In this document: positions 1 through 7,476 of the stretch, piece after piece
Layout of the letters: every line of letters starts with the position of its first letter
Numbering within the stretch: the first letter of the stretch is position 1
Assembly: GCA_003246855.1 (NCBI GenBank)
Contig: QKCP01000139.1
Location: 1 to 41,697, forward strand
Source of the DNA: Ilyobacter polytropus
Lineage (GTDB): Bacteria; Fusobacteriota; Fusobacteriia; Fusobacteriales; Fusobacteriaceae
Length of the DNA: 41,697 nt
Direction: 5' to 3'
Position numbers and translations under genes: made by a program
The notes under the pieces: model-generated
The model's database searches: none
What the model was told of the DNA's origin: nothing
The model's input: only the letters and a program-made list of their open reading frames with translations

Positions 1-118
1 ATTAATATAAAGTAATAATATATTTTATTATTTATAAATGATGACAATTGATTTTCTATTTTCTTTTGAAATATTGTGAAATTATAAAAAGAAAGTTAGG
101 AAAAAATTTTTGAAAATC

Positions 119-247
119 TTGTTATAATTTAGAGGTGATGATAAAAAAATCTAGAAAAATTAAGGATAAAAATTAAAATTTCTTGATTTTTTCTAAAAAA
201 GTGTTATAATCATAGGAGTTTTGTTATAATTTGTGGATGATGATAAA
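119..247. repeat. Two-copy direct repeat in the rep leader
   Basis: Copies at 119-145 and 221-247 share TTGTTATAATTT, then five variable bases, then TGATGATAAA. Each includes an extended -10 (TGTTATAAT); a third TGTTATAAT lies at 202-210. The first copy is followed by a possible 12-codon leader (ATG at 138, stop at 174-176) behind AGAGGTG. The second copy runs into the rep start. The repeat could be iteron-like Rep binding sites or a duplicated expression signal; the sequence alone does not decide. No DnaA box was recognised in bases 1-246. Confidence 0.5.
183..210 (+). promoter_or_regulatory. Promoter of the replication initiator
   Basis: TTGATT at 183-188 and TATAAT at 205-210 with a 16-bp spacer and an extended TG upstream of the -10. 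It lies 49 bases before the preferred rep start. A second extended -10 at 223-230 could also serve. Confidence 0.5.
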
Positions 248-258
248 TGGGGGGAAAT

Positions 259-2016
259 ATGACCAAAGATAAAGAGTCTTTGTTTGAGGTTCTTCAAATA
301 GGGGAAAAAGACGATTTTACAATAGATATAAAGTCAGTTAAACCTAAGAAAATTCCTACAAAAACTGTATCTCTTTATTTAGAGGAGATGGATATAAGGG
401 ATACAATTAACCAGCCATTTATATTTATAATACTGCCTTTTTTTACTTCAAAAAGACAGAGAAATGTAAATTTGGTATATGAAATAGAGAATGCTGGCAT
501 TAAATTTGGAGCCTCTCTTAGTTCGGATAATTTTGAAGGTATAAAAAACCAACAGCCATCTGATTTTGAGAAAAACGTGTTCTATTTTATATTGTATAAA
601 TTTCAAGAATTGCTTATGAATGGTGAAGATGCTGATAATATAGTTTTTAATATAGATGAAATTATAGAGTATCTAGGGTTGAAGTTTTCTATGAAATATT
701 ACAGAAAAATGGAGGAAACTCTTTTTAATTTGCAGGGAACGACTTATAAAATTGCCATAAGAAACAGAAAGAAGGCTGGCAATATTATAAGGGAGGTTTA
801 CAAAGAACCTTTAAATCTGATTAGGTATGAAAAGGTAAAAGAAAGAAATACGGTTACTAATAAGATGAAAGTCTATTACAAAGTTACTTTAGATAAGAGA
901 ATAATAGAAGAACTGAGGATAAAGCACTACTCTATTTTCGATAGACATCTCTTAAATGATCTAAGAAAGTCTGATAGAGCTTCTGAAAAGATATATCAGT
1001 TTATCAGTATGAAAAGGTTTTCTAGTGATGAAGGTGAGTACCGTATAGAAACTCTCGCGACTATAATTCCTCTTACACTGACTAGCAGGATAAAAAAGAA
1101 GCTCAAAAATGGTGAAGTAAAGGAATATGAAGTCAGCAAGATGAAACAGGTGGCTAGAAGGATAAAAAAGGCTTTTGATGTACTTGTAAAAAAGAAATAT
1201 TTGCTTAAATATGAAATGGTGGAATTAAAATCTCTGAAGTCTTATAAATTTAGGTATATATTTAACGTGGAAAAAGATAACTATTGTCACATATCAAACC
1301 TTATAGGCAACAAGAAAACCGAGAGGTTGAAACTAATAGAGTTAGATGAGACTAGCAGCCGTACGCCTAAAAAATCAGGAGCATCTTCTGAAAAAGTCGG
1401 AATGACCCAAACTGTATTAGATGAAGTAAAAAGGGCTAAAAAAAATATATATGTTTCCAAAGCCTGGAACAAGTGGGTCGACAATAAGATACAAAAAATA
1501 TATGAAGAAAATGGTGAGGAGTATACTGTAAATATTTTAAGGACCGTGTACAAGAGTCTTAACAAGGAGATAAGCAAGTCTCTTGTGGGTTATATAAATG
1601 GTATAATGAAGAATATGGAAGAAAGCAGCAGTGAAAATCAGCTTTCTTTTGGTAGATATTCACCTGACAAAAATGAAATAGTTGAGATAGAAGCGAATGT
1701 TGAGATAGAGGATGCTGAAATAGTTTTAGAAGATAAAAAGATTGATAATATAAATGTTACAAAAAAATCTAATTTGGACACAACTGAGTTAAAAACTCCA
1801 AAACTTGACTTAGATGATCCGATATCAAAACTTCTTTTAGAACTTTATAGTAAATTATCTGAAAATGAAAAAACTGTGATTAAAACTAAGGCTGTAGAAA
1901 AGTATCTGGAAGCAACAGATAGCGAAGCCATGACAAAAGTGCATGAACAAATATTTAAATCGCTTGAAAAAATATATGTATTAGAGGTTATGAAAGAGGA
2001 TAAAGGTATAGTATAA
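259..2016 (+). CDS. Replication initiator protein, RepB/Rep_3 superfamily
   Basis: Probable plasmid-type initiator that binds origin repeats and opens the DNA. The central part (about residues 85-345) has the look of the two winged-helix Rep_3 fold, with the segment KSDRASEKIYQFISMKRF near its middle. The roughly 240-residue tail is charged and of low complexity, longer than in small-plasmid Rep proteins, and may contact partner proteins. I prefer the ATG at 259 because GGGGGG lies four bases upstream; an in-frame ATG at 247 would add four residues and has no clear ribosome binding site. A small out-of-frame ORF (237-272) overlaps the start, hinting at translational coupling. The stop codon sits inside the left arm of a perfect terminator hairpin. 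The family call is from sequence character, without a search. Confidence 0.8.
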   Translation: MTKDKESLFEVLQIGEKDDFTIDIKSVKPKKIPTKTVSLYLEEMDIRDTINQPFIFIILPFFTSKRQRNVNLVYEIENAGIKFGASLSSDNFEGIKNQQPSDFEKNVFYFILYKFQELLMNGEDADNIVFNIDEIIEYLGLKFSMKYYRKMEETLFNLQGTTYKIAIRNRKKAGNIIREVYKEPLNLIRYEKVKERNTVTNKMKVYYKVTLDKRIIEELRIKHYSIFDRHLLNDLRKSDRASEKIYQFISMKRFSSDEGEYRIETLATIIPLTLTSRIKKKLKNGEVKEYEVSKMKQVARRIKKAFDVLVKKKYLLKYEMVELKSLKSYKFRYIFNVEKDNYCHISNLIGNKKTERLKLIELDETSSRTPKKSGASSEKVGMTQTVLDEVKRAKKNIYVSKAWNKWVDNKIQKIYEENGEEYTVNILRTVYKSLNKEISKSLVGYINGIMKNMEESSSENQLSFGRYSPDKNEIVEIEANVEIEDAEIVLEDKKIDNINVTKKSNLDTTELKTPKLDLDDPISKLLLELYSKLSENEKTVIKTKAVEKYLEATDSEAMTKVHEQIFKSLEKIYVLEVMKEDKGIV

Positions 2017-2056
2017 AATATGAGCGCCGGCATTTGCCGGCGCTCATATTTTATAC
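2011..2056. terminator. Perfect 21-bp hairpin after rep
   Basis: Arms 2011-2031 and 2036-2056 are exact reverse complements around the loop ATTT, with GC-rich core GCGCCGGC. The left arm contains the rep stop codon. The A/T-rich arm ends can supply a U-run in either direction, so it likely terminates rep and shields the convergent tRNA operon. Confidence 0.75.
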
Positions 2057-2071
2057 TGATAATAACTAAAA

Positions 2072-2094
2072 AAACCCACTTTTAAAGTGGGTTT
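2072..2094 (-). terminator. Terminator of the tRNA operon
   Basis: Inverted repeat AAACCCACTT / AAGTGGGTTT. On the minus strand it is followed by a run of seven T. It lies just after the 3' end of tRNA-Gln. Confidence 0.8.
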
Positions 2095-2103
2095 ACAATC
2101 TAA

Positions 2104-2178
2104 TGGCTGGGCTGGCTGGATTCGAACCAGCGCATGACGGAGTCAAAGTCCGTTGCCTTACCGCTTGGCGACAGCCCA
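2104..2178 (-). tRNA. tRNA-Gln(TTG)
   Basis: The minus strand folds as a tRNA: acceptor TGGGCTG pairs with CAGCCCA, anticodon loop CTTTGAC gives anticodon TTG, T-loop TTCGAAT is present, and CCA is encoded. Last gene of a three-tRNA operon read Pro-Ala-Gln. Confidence 0.95.
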
Positions 2179-2183
2179 TTAAA

Positions 2184-2259
2184 TGGTGGAGATAAGCGGG
2201 GTCGAACCGCTGACCTTCGCAGTGCAAGTGCGACGCTCTCCCAACTGAGCTATATCCCC
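2184..2259 (-). tRNA. tRNA-Ala(TGC)
   Basis: Minus strand: acceptor GGGGATA pairs with TATCTCC, D-arm AGCTCAGTTGGGAGAGC, anticodon loop CTTGCAC (TGC), T-loop TTCGACC, encoded CCA. It lies five bases from the tRNA-Gln gene. Confidence 0.95.
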
Positions 2260-2261
2260 AA

Positions 2262-2338
2262 TGGTCGGAACAGCAGGATTCGAACCTGCGGCCCCCTGCT
2301 CCCAAGGCAGGTGCGCTACCGGGCTGCGCTATGTTCCG
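2262..2338 (-). tRNA. tRNA-Pro(TGG)
   Basis: Minus strand: acceptor CGGAACA pairs with TGTTCCG, anticodon stem CCTGC/GCAGG around loop CTTGGGA (TGG), T-loop TTCGAAT, encoded CCA. First gene of the tRNA operon. Confidence 0.95.
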
Positions 2339-2365
2339 GAAAGCCATCCCTCGACGACAGAAAAA

Positions 2366-2394
2366 ATAATATCATAGATAGAAAGAAATGTCAA
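2366..2394 (-). promoter_or_regulatory. Promoter of the tRNA operon
   Basis: On the minus strand TTGACA (2389-2394), a 17-bp spacer and TATTAT (2366-2371), 28 bases upstream of tRNA-Pro. Near-consensus sigma-70 promoter, as expected for stable RNA. Confidence 0.85.
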
Positions 2395-2411
2395 TTGTTT
2401 TTTTTTATAAA

Positions 2412-3761
2412 TTAAGTTTGGGACATTATTTTTCTGTAAGCTGCAAGTATGGGGTTCCATACAATAGAATTTCTTGGCGAATAGGCATAGTCTACATCAA
2501 AAAGTTGTTCAAAATTCAATTTGTGTGCTATGGCAATGGAAAATTGATCGATAAACTGAGCCACAGGAATGTTCCCTATCATCGTTGCTCCTAAAATGAC
2601 TTCCTTGTCAACATCATAAACAACTTCAGTATTGGCTCTTCCTGCATTTTTGAAAAGTGGGACCTCAGTTACTGCTGTAACATAAACTGATTTAGCATTG
2701 TATCCAGCTTCTACTGCCTCCCCAAGTGAAAGACCGGTTTTCGCCATTTTTAAATCAAAAAATGAACTAGCAAACGTCCCCATTACCCCTTTAAACTCTT
2801 TATTCCCACCACTCAAATTTTTTGCCACAACTAATCCTTGTTTATCGGCAGCATCTCCAAAAGGGGCATAGACTTTTTTTCCAGTTAAAAAATTATCCGT
2901 AAAGACCATATCGCCTATGGCATACACATCATCTAGGTATGTTTTCATTTTTTTATCTACGTAAACCCTTCCCTTTTCGCTGAACTTAAAAGAACTTTTT
3001 TCTAAAATTTCTATATTTGGTCGAAGCCCTATGCTAATCAGCAGTATATCTGCTTCTATTTCTTCACCGGAGTCAAGTAAAATAGATTTTAAAACACCAT
3101 CGTGACTGTTTATTTGCACAACACTTTTCCCCAATATAAGATTGAGATTTTTATCCTCGAATTCTTTATATATAGGTTTTAAAAGTGATTGGTCCATTTT
3201 TGGGAAAAGTGTTTCCAGTTTTTCTATCAGAGTGGTATTTAACCCTCTTAAGTAGAATGACTCAGCCATCTCAATTCCAATGAATCCCCCGCCTATTATA
3301 CAGGCATTTTTAGGTTTTTTATAATCAATGAAATCCTTTATTTTTATGGCATCATCAACGTGAGAAAGCCTAAAAATTCCCTCAATGCTATTCAAATATC
3401 CTCTTATATCAGGAATTAATGGAATACCTCCTAAGCTTAGTATAAGTTTATCATAATCAAAAGAACCATTTATTTTTTCTCCCTTTACAAACACGGTTTT
3501 TTCTTTGAAGTCTATTCTCTCAACTTCGTGGTGGTTGTAGACTTCTATTCCCCTAGAAGCGAAGTCCTCAAGTCCGTGACGCACAACAGCCTCAAATGGT
3601 AGTTCTTGTGATATGTAGTAAGGTGTGGGGCACCCTGCCCAACTTACGTATTCCGATTTTTCGAACAAGACTACCCTTTTTTCTGGGGAGTATTTTTTCA
3701 ACACAGCGGCCGAGGTCATTCCACCAGCACCGCCGCCAACTATAACTACAGTTTCAGCCAT
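2412..3761 (-). CDS. CoA-disulfide reductase / NADH oxidase-like flavoprotein
   Basis: FAD- and NAD(P)H-dependent pyridine nucleotide-disulfide oxidoreductase of the single-cysteine CoADR/Npx type. FAD-binding VVIVGGGAGGM sits at residues 5-15, the NAD-binding segment IIGGGFIGIEMAE near 155, and the second FAD motif VYAIGDM near 285. The single redox cysteine is C44 in SWAGCPTPYY; classical CoADRs have NCGLPYY here, so the active-site loop is divergent. The C-terminal dimerisation domain is complete at 449 residues. The gene starts at ATG behind TAGGAGG and overlaps the ccdA stop by one base (TAATG), so it is last in a tlpA-ccdA-CoADR operon. The substrate may be CoA disulfide, a persulfide, peroxide or oxygen; which one is not visible. 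Confidence 0.85.
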   Translation of the reverse strand: MAETVVIVGGGAGGMTSAAVLKKYSPEKRVVLFEKSEYVSWAGCPTPYYISQELPFEAVVRHGLEDFASRGIEVYNHHEVERIDFKEKTVFVKGEKINGSFDYDKLILSLGGIPLIPDIRGYLNSIEGIFRLSHVDDAIKIKDFIDYKKPKNACIIGGGFIGIEMAESFYLRGLNTTLIEKLETLFPKMDQSLLKPIYKEFEDKNLNLILGKSVVQINSHDGVLKSILLDSGEEIEADILLISIGLRPNIEILEKSSFKFSEKGRVYVDKKMKTYLDDVYAIGDMVFTDNFLTGKKVYAPFGDAADKQGLVVAKNLSGGNKEFKGVMGTFASSFFDLKMAKTGLSLGEAVEAGYNAKSVYVTAVTEVPLFKNAGRANTEVVYDVDKEVILGATMIGNIPVAQFIDQFSIAIAHKLNFEQLFDVDYAYSPRNSIVWNPILAAYRKIMSQT

Positions 3762-4474
3762 TACGACCTCCTAAAGATATTTGATAGGTAATTGAATATT
3801 GAGAGTTTGTTGAAAAACAGCATAAGCCCGATTAAGATAAGTAACATGCCGCTTATTTTTTCTATAAATTTTACGTGTTTGTTTAGATATCTGTAGAGCC
3901 TCTCGTCTTTTTCCAAAAAAACAGAAAACAGGATAAAAGGCACACCTAATCCCAAGATGTAAACATAAAGAAAAAGAATCCCTTTTAAAAGGGTGCTACT
4001 TCTGGAGATATATGTGAATATGGCTACTAAAGTTGGGCTGGTGCATGGAGACCATCCAAATCCAAAAGTTACCCCAAATAAATACGATACGAAATAGGAC
4101 CTCTTTTTAACGTGAAGGTCCAGATGTTTTTCATAGTACAGTGGTTTTATTTTTATTACGCCCATTATATGCAATCCGAATATGATTATTAGCATCCCTA
4201 ATATATTATAAAAAAGGTTGCTTCCTATTACTTTCACTGCTAAATTCGCAAAATAAAATATAAGTATCTGTATTATTGTAAAGGATGTGGCTATACCTAA
4301 CAAGAATAGAAGTGTATGGGATAAAAGCTTTAGTTTTTGTTTTTTATCCAAGTGAAATATAGCGGTGAATCCGCTTATATACGAGATGTATGTTGGAATT
4401 ATGGGCAAAATACACGGCGACAAAATTGTCAGAAGTCCTGCAAAAAACACTAAAATAAACGAAGGTTCCTGCAT
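3761..4474 (-). CDS. ccdA: CcdA-type membrane thiol:disulfide transporter
   Basis: Six-helix inner-membrane protein of the CcdA/DsbD-beta family, which passes electrons from cytoplasmic thioredoxin to thioredoxin-like proteins outside the membrane. The conserved cysteine pair is visible: C21 in TILSPCILPIIPTYIS and C144 in FGWSPCTSPT, one in each half of the internally duplicated fold. At 237 residues it is the normal CcdA length, without the extra DsbD domains. Its start follows a strong AAGGAGG. It lies between a TlpA-like thioredoxin (its likely partner) and a flavoprotein, all read as one unit. Confidence 0.92.
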   Translation of the reverse strand: MQEPSFILVFFAGLLTILSPCILPIIPTYISYISGFTAIFHLDKKQKLKLLSHTLLFLLGIATSFTIIQILIFYFANLAVKVIGSNLFYNILGMLIIIFGLHIMGVIKIKPLYYEKHLDLHVKKRSYFVSYLFGVTFGFGWSPCTSPTLVAIFTYISRSSTLLKGILFLYVYILGLGVPFILFSVFLEKDERLYRYLNKHVKFIEKISGMLLILIGLMLFFNKLSIFNYLSNIFRRS

Positions 4475-4485
4475 CTAAATCCTCC

Positions 4486-4983
4486 TTACAAAAATTTACT
4501 AAAGTCAAATTCATTCCATTTTAATGCTCCAATCTGTTTGCCAATTATTACCCCGTTTTTATCTATAATGTATGTTGTCGGAAAAGCCTTTATCAAAAAT
4601 TTATTGGCTAGATCTCCATTGTCGTAGAATACCGGTATGTCCATTGGATTCTCTGCCAGGTAGTTTTTAAGAGTTCTTTTAGATTGATCTAAAGAGACTT
4701 TTAAAACAACTAAACCATCATCTCTATATTTTTCGTACACGTCTTCTAAAAACGGCTTTTCATATTTGCATGCCGGGCACCAGGTTGCCCAAAAGTTTAG
4801 GAGTATCAATTTTCCCTTGTAGGCGTCGCTGGAATAAGATTTGCCGTCTAGATCGTAGAGAGTGAATTTGGGTGCAAAGTTCCCTACCTCTATCCCTTCC
4901 ATTGGTTGTTTTGCAGACATCCCCATTATTTGCAGTGATAAAATTATAAAAAGTATAGAAAACAATCTTTTAAGTCGAAACAT
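4486..4983 (-). CDS. TlpA/ResA-like exported thioredoxin
   Basis: Thioredoxin-fold reductase expected to act outside the inner membrane. An N-terminal hydrophobic segment (about residues 4-24) serves as signal or anchor. It is followed by a TlpA/AhpC-TSA-like domain with active site WCPAC (C69, C72) and the cis-proline region KAFPTTYIID near 135. The start lies after CAGGAGG. It is first in the operon with ccdA (11-base gap), so CcdA should keep it reduced. Roles known for this family include cytochrome c maturation and repair of oxidised exported proteins; no cytochrome c gene is in this window, so repair or peroxide defence seems likelier. Confidence 0.88.
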   Translation of the reverse strand: MFRLKRLFSILFIILSLQIMGMSAKQPMEGIEVGNFAPKFTLYDLDGKSYSSDAYKGKLILLNFWATWCPACKYEKPFLEDVYEKYRDDGLVVLKVSLDQSKRTLKNYLAENPMDIPVFYDNGDLANKFLIKAFPTTYIIDKNGVIIGKQIGALKWNEFDFSKFL

Positions 4984-5079
4984 TAAGATTACCTCCTGTT
5001 AGAAATTTGTTATACCATATATTAAGATTTATGAATTTTTATTTTATTTCCTTTAAACGACAAGAAGAAAATAGTTTGG

Positions 5080-5091
5080 AAGCGTACGCTT
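5080..5091. promoter_or_regulatory. GC-rich palindrome between divergent operons
   Basis: AAGCGTACGCTT is a perfect 12-bp palindrome in an AT-rich intergenic region between tlpA (minus) and lrgA (plus). TTTAAACG and GGTTTAAA flank it. It is a candidate operator; the regulator is unknown. Confidence 0.35.
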
Positions 5092-5167
5092 AAACGGCGC
5101 GACAGGTTTAAAAAAAATATTTAAAAAAACTTAAATTAATGATATATTAATGCATAGAGGTGATTAG

Positions 5168-5512
5168 ATGCTTAAACAATTTGGGGTAATAATCTGTATA
5201 ACTTATGTAGGAAATATTTTGAGCGAAATTTCTGGTCTGCCCATACCCGGGACAGTAGTCGGGATGCTCTTACTTTTTATATTGTTGTATTTTAAAGTTA
5301 TAAAGCTTTCGACTGTTGAAAAGGCTTCTGAAGCCCTTTTATCAAACCTTGCCTTTCTTTTTGTACCGCCTGCTGTAGCCCTTATTGCAAAACTCGATTT
5401 ACTCAAAGATAGTTGGTGGCAGATACTGATAATAACTGTAATAACCACTGCTGCCACAATAGTTGTGACAGGTTATACTGCAGATACACTTATAAAAAGG
5501 AGTAAAAAATAA
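5168..5512 (+). CDS. lrgA: LrgA/CidA holin-like membrane protein
   Basis: Small membrane protein of the LrgA/CidA family with about four hydrophobic helices and the signature GLPIPGTVVGMLLL near residues 23-36. At 114 residues it has normal length. It overlaps lrgB by one base (TAATG), the usual two-gene arrangement. In staphylococci and bacilli such pairs affect murein hydrolase export, programmed lysis and pyruvate or other organic-acid flux. A lytSR-type regulator is not adjacent. The ribosome binding site is AGAGGTGA. Confidence 0.9.
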   Translation: MLKQFGVIICITYVGNILSEISGLPIPGTVVGMLLLFILLYFKVIKLSTVEKASEALLSNLAFLFVPPAVALIAKLDLLKDSWWQILIITVITTAATIVVTGYTADTLIKRSKK

Positions 5513-6201
5513 TGGGGATACTAGACACACCACTTTTTGGAATGCTCATATCTTTAGCAGCATTTCAATTCGGACTTTTTATATATAAAAAAACAAAATT
5601 TCCATTACTTAATCCACTATTGATAGCAGTTACGACTATAATAGTGTTTATGCTTATATTTAATATTGATTTGGAAACCTATAAAAAGGGTGGAGATATA
5701 ATAAACTTTTTTCTGGGACCGGCAACGGTAGCTCTTGCAGTTCCACTTTATAAAAGAATAGAACTTTTAAAAGCAAATCTAATGCCAATATTGGTATCGG
5801 TTTTTGTTGGGTCGTTTACAGCGATATTTTCTGTTTTTTTAATGGGAAGAATAATGGGAATGGATGATAGGATGATTGCCACTTTATTTCCAAAATCTAT
5901 AACGACTGCAATCGCCATTGATTTAGCAGGATCTATGGGGCTAGATGTGCCGATAACAGTGGTGGCGGTAGTGTGGACTGGTATATGTGGAGCGGTTATA
6001 GGACCAACTATATGCTCTTTAATGAATATAAGGAGCAAAATAGCCACAGGTATAGCAATAGGCACAGCAAGTCATGCTGTGGGTACTTCAAAAGCTATGG
6101 AGCTGGGTGAAACTGAAGGAGCTATGAGCGGCCTGGCAATAGTACTTGCTGGGATAGCAACAGTCATATTAGTCCCTTTACTGGTAAAAATATTGATGTG
6201 A
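5512..6201 (+). CDS. lrgB: LrgB/CidB family membrane protein
   Basis: Partner of LrgA with many hydrophobic helices and the family hallmark PKSITTAIAIDLAGSMG near residues 125-140, followed by GTASHAVGTSKAMELGE near 185. Length (229 residues) is typical. Translation is coupled to lrgA through the overlapping stop and start, and a terminator hairpin follows at once. It is expected to form a membrane complex with LrgA that influences lysis or small-molecule export; the specific substrate cannot be read from sequence. Confidence 0.92.
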   Translation: MGILDTPLFGMLISLAAFQFGLFIYKKTKFPLLNPLLIAVTTIIVFMLIFNIDLETYKKGGDIINFFLGPATVALAVPLYKRIELLKANLMPILVSVFVGSFTAIFSVFLMGRIMGMDDRMIATLFPKSITTAIAIDLAGSMGLDVPITVVAVVWTGICGAVIGPTICSLMNIRSKIATGIAIGTASHAVGTSKAMELGETEGAMSGLAIVLAGIATVILVPLLVKILM

Positions 6202-6206
6202 TAAAC

Positions 6207-6230
6207 AAAAGAGCTTGAGAAAGCTCTTTT
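6207..6230. terminator. Bidirectional terminator after lrgB
   Basis: Stem AAAAGAGCTT / AAGCTCTTTT with a four-base loop. It serves lrgAB on the plus strand and the convergent STAS-like gene on the minus strand. Confidence 0.85.
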
Positions 6231-6507
6231 AATCATTTGACCTAGTCATGAGGAAATCTTTTACAATACGTGAGATTACCTCTTTGATGCCAGCATCTAC
6301 ATTTATAAAATTAACCTTAAACTGTATAGCCTCAAAATTATAGTTTTCAAGGAGACTTCCAAGTGTACCTTCCAAAAATTCATGAGTAATACTTTCTAGC
6401 CCTGAAAAGTCTAAAACTATTTTTTTATTTTTTTCCAAATTTTTCTCTATTTTATCCAATAATACAGCAGGGTCGGAATCCATAAAGTGTTTTATTTGAA
6501 TAACCAT
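6229..6507 (-). CDS. STAS-like (DUF4325-type) small protein
   Basis: 92-residue protein with the alternating strand-helix pattern of STAS-like proteins: KKIVLDFSGLESITHEFLEG resembles the DUF4325 core, where a hydrophobic strand ends in DF and is followed by a helix. Such domains are usually paired with a histidine-kinase-like ATPase domain; none is adjacent here. I prefer ATG at 6507, which lies behind AAGGGGTG; a GTG at 6516 would sit inside that ribosome binding site. The site itself is part of a 14-bp inverted repeat (6511-6524 with 6546-6559), so translation may be controlled by RNA folding. Function unknown, possibly regulatory. Confidence 0.6.
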   Translation of the reverse strand: MVIQIKHFMDSDPAVLLDKIEKNLEKNKKIVLDFSGLESITHEFLEGTLGSLLENYNFEAIQFKVNFINVDAGIKEVISRIVKDFLMTRSND

Positions 6508-6510
6508 ATT

Positions 6511-6559
6511 ATTCACCCCTTTTCTTTAGTCAATGATATTTTATTGAAAAAGGGTGAAT
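6511..6559 (-). promoter_or_regulatory. Hairpin that hides the STAS-gene ribosome binding site
   Basis: On the minus-strand RNA, ATTCACCCTTTTTC pairs with GAAAAGGGGTGAAT (14 bp with one G-U) across a 21-base loop. The downstream arm contains the Shine-Dalgarno sequence. No U-run follows on that strand, so it is not an obvious terminator for exoA. Confidence 0.45.
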
Positions 6560-6568
6560 TTCCTTTTT

Positions 6569-7333
6569 TTATTTATCTATTTCAATTAAAACCGGGCAAT
6601 GGTCAGAACCCGTTATGCTATCCAGTATGTCTACGCTTTTCACCTTTGGCAAAAAATTATTGTTTACACAGTGGTAGTCTATTCTCCAGCCTATGTTTCT
6701 TTCCCGGGCCCTGGTTCTATATGACCACCACGAGTACTTAATTTTTTCAGGATTGAAGTGTCTGAAGGTATCCACATACCCTGAGTCTAAAAATTTTGTC
6801 ATCCAAGCCCTTTCTTCAGGCAGGAATCCCGGATTCTCTTCATTGTCTTCAGGCCTAGCCAGGTCGATTTCTGTGTGGGCAATGTTGTAGTCTCCGCAAA
6901 TAACCAGATTTTCCCCATTTGAAATAAGAGTGTTACAGTATTCTAGGAGGGAATCGCAGAAGGCTATCTTGTAATCCAACCTTTTTCCATTTGCCTGACT
7001 GTTTGGAAAGTAAGCATTTATCAGGATAAAATCGTCGAATTTTGCCTCGAGAAAACGTCCCTCGGAATCAAACTCTTCTAATCCCATATTTTTTACATAT
7101 ACTGGTTCACTACGCGTGTAGATGGCCACTCCACTGTACCCCTTTTTATCTGCAGACTCAAAGTAAGAGTAATAACCCATAGGTGCTAAAAGTTCCTCCT
7201 CTAGCTGTATCGGATTGGCTTTTGTCTCCTGAACGCAGAGTATGTCCGGCTGGTACTTTTCAAGAAGGCCTAAGAGCTCTCCCTTTTTATGTAGAGCTCT
7301 TATACCGTTAACATTCCAAGAGTAGATCTTCAT
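6569..7333 (-). CDS. xth: Exodeoxyribonuclease III (AP endonuclease)
   Basis: Mg-dependent exonuclease III-family base-excision repair enzyme that cuts at abasic sites and degrades 3' ends. Family motifs occur in order: WNVNGIRA (N7), CVQETKA (metal ligand E36), YSGVAIYTR, a CGDYNIAHTEIDLARP loop and the terminal GSDHCPV with catalytic His. The full 254 residues are present. It is preceded by a near-consensus promoter and a leader of about 80 bases ending in AAGGGGG. It lies between a small STAS-like gene and an AhpF-type reductase, consistent with an oxidative-damage theme. Confidence 0.95.
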   Translation of the reverse strand: MKIYSWNVNGIRALHKKGELLGLLEKYQPDILCVQETKANPIQLEEELLAPMGYYSYFESADKKGYSGVAIYTRSEPVYVKNMGLEEFDSEGRFLEAKFDDFILINAYFPNSQANGKRLDYKIAFCDSLLEYCNTLISNGENLVICGDYNIAHTEIDLARPEDNEENPGFLPEERAWMTKFLDSGYVDTFRHFNPEKIKYSWWSYRTRARERNIGWRIDYHCVNNNFLPKVKSVDILDSITGSDHCPVLIEIDK

Positions 7334-7422
7334 AAATACCCCCTTTTTTCTAATTTTTATTTTGTTTTGTCAGGCAGCAAAATCCATATGTAATGACAGG
7401 CCTCCCAACCTTATAGTTTAAA

Positions 7423-7451
7423 ATTATATACTATTTAATGTGAAATGGCAA
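7423..7451 (-). promoter_or_regulatory. Promoter of xth
   Basis: Minus strand TTGCCA (7446-7451), 17-bp spacer, TATAAT (7423-7428). It lies just past the stop of the upstream reductase gene and implies a leader of roughly 80 bases. Confidence 0.6.
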
Positions 7452-7476
7452 CGGCAAGGAGGCTTCAGATTCAGGC

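Noticed and set aside
2093-2415. ORFs of 84 and 93 codons over the tRNA genes
   Set aside because: They are read-throughs of three well-formed tRNA genes; no codon-like pattern and no independent signals.
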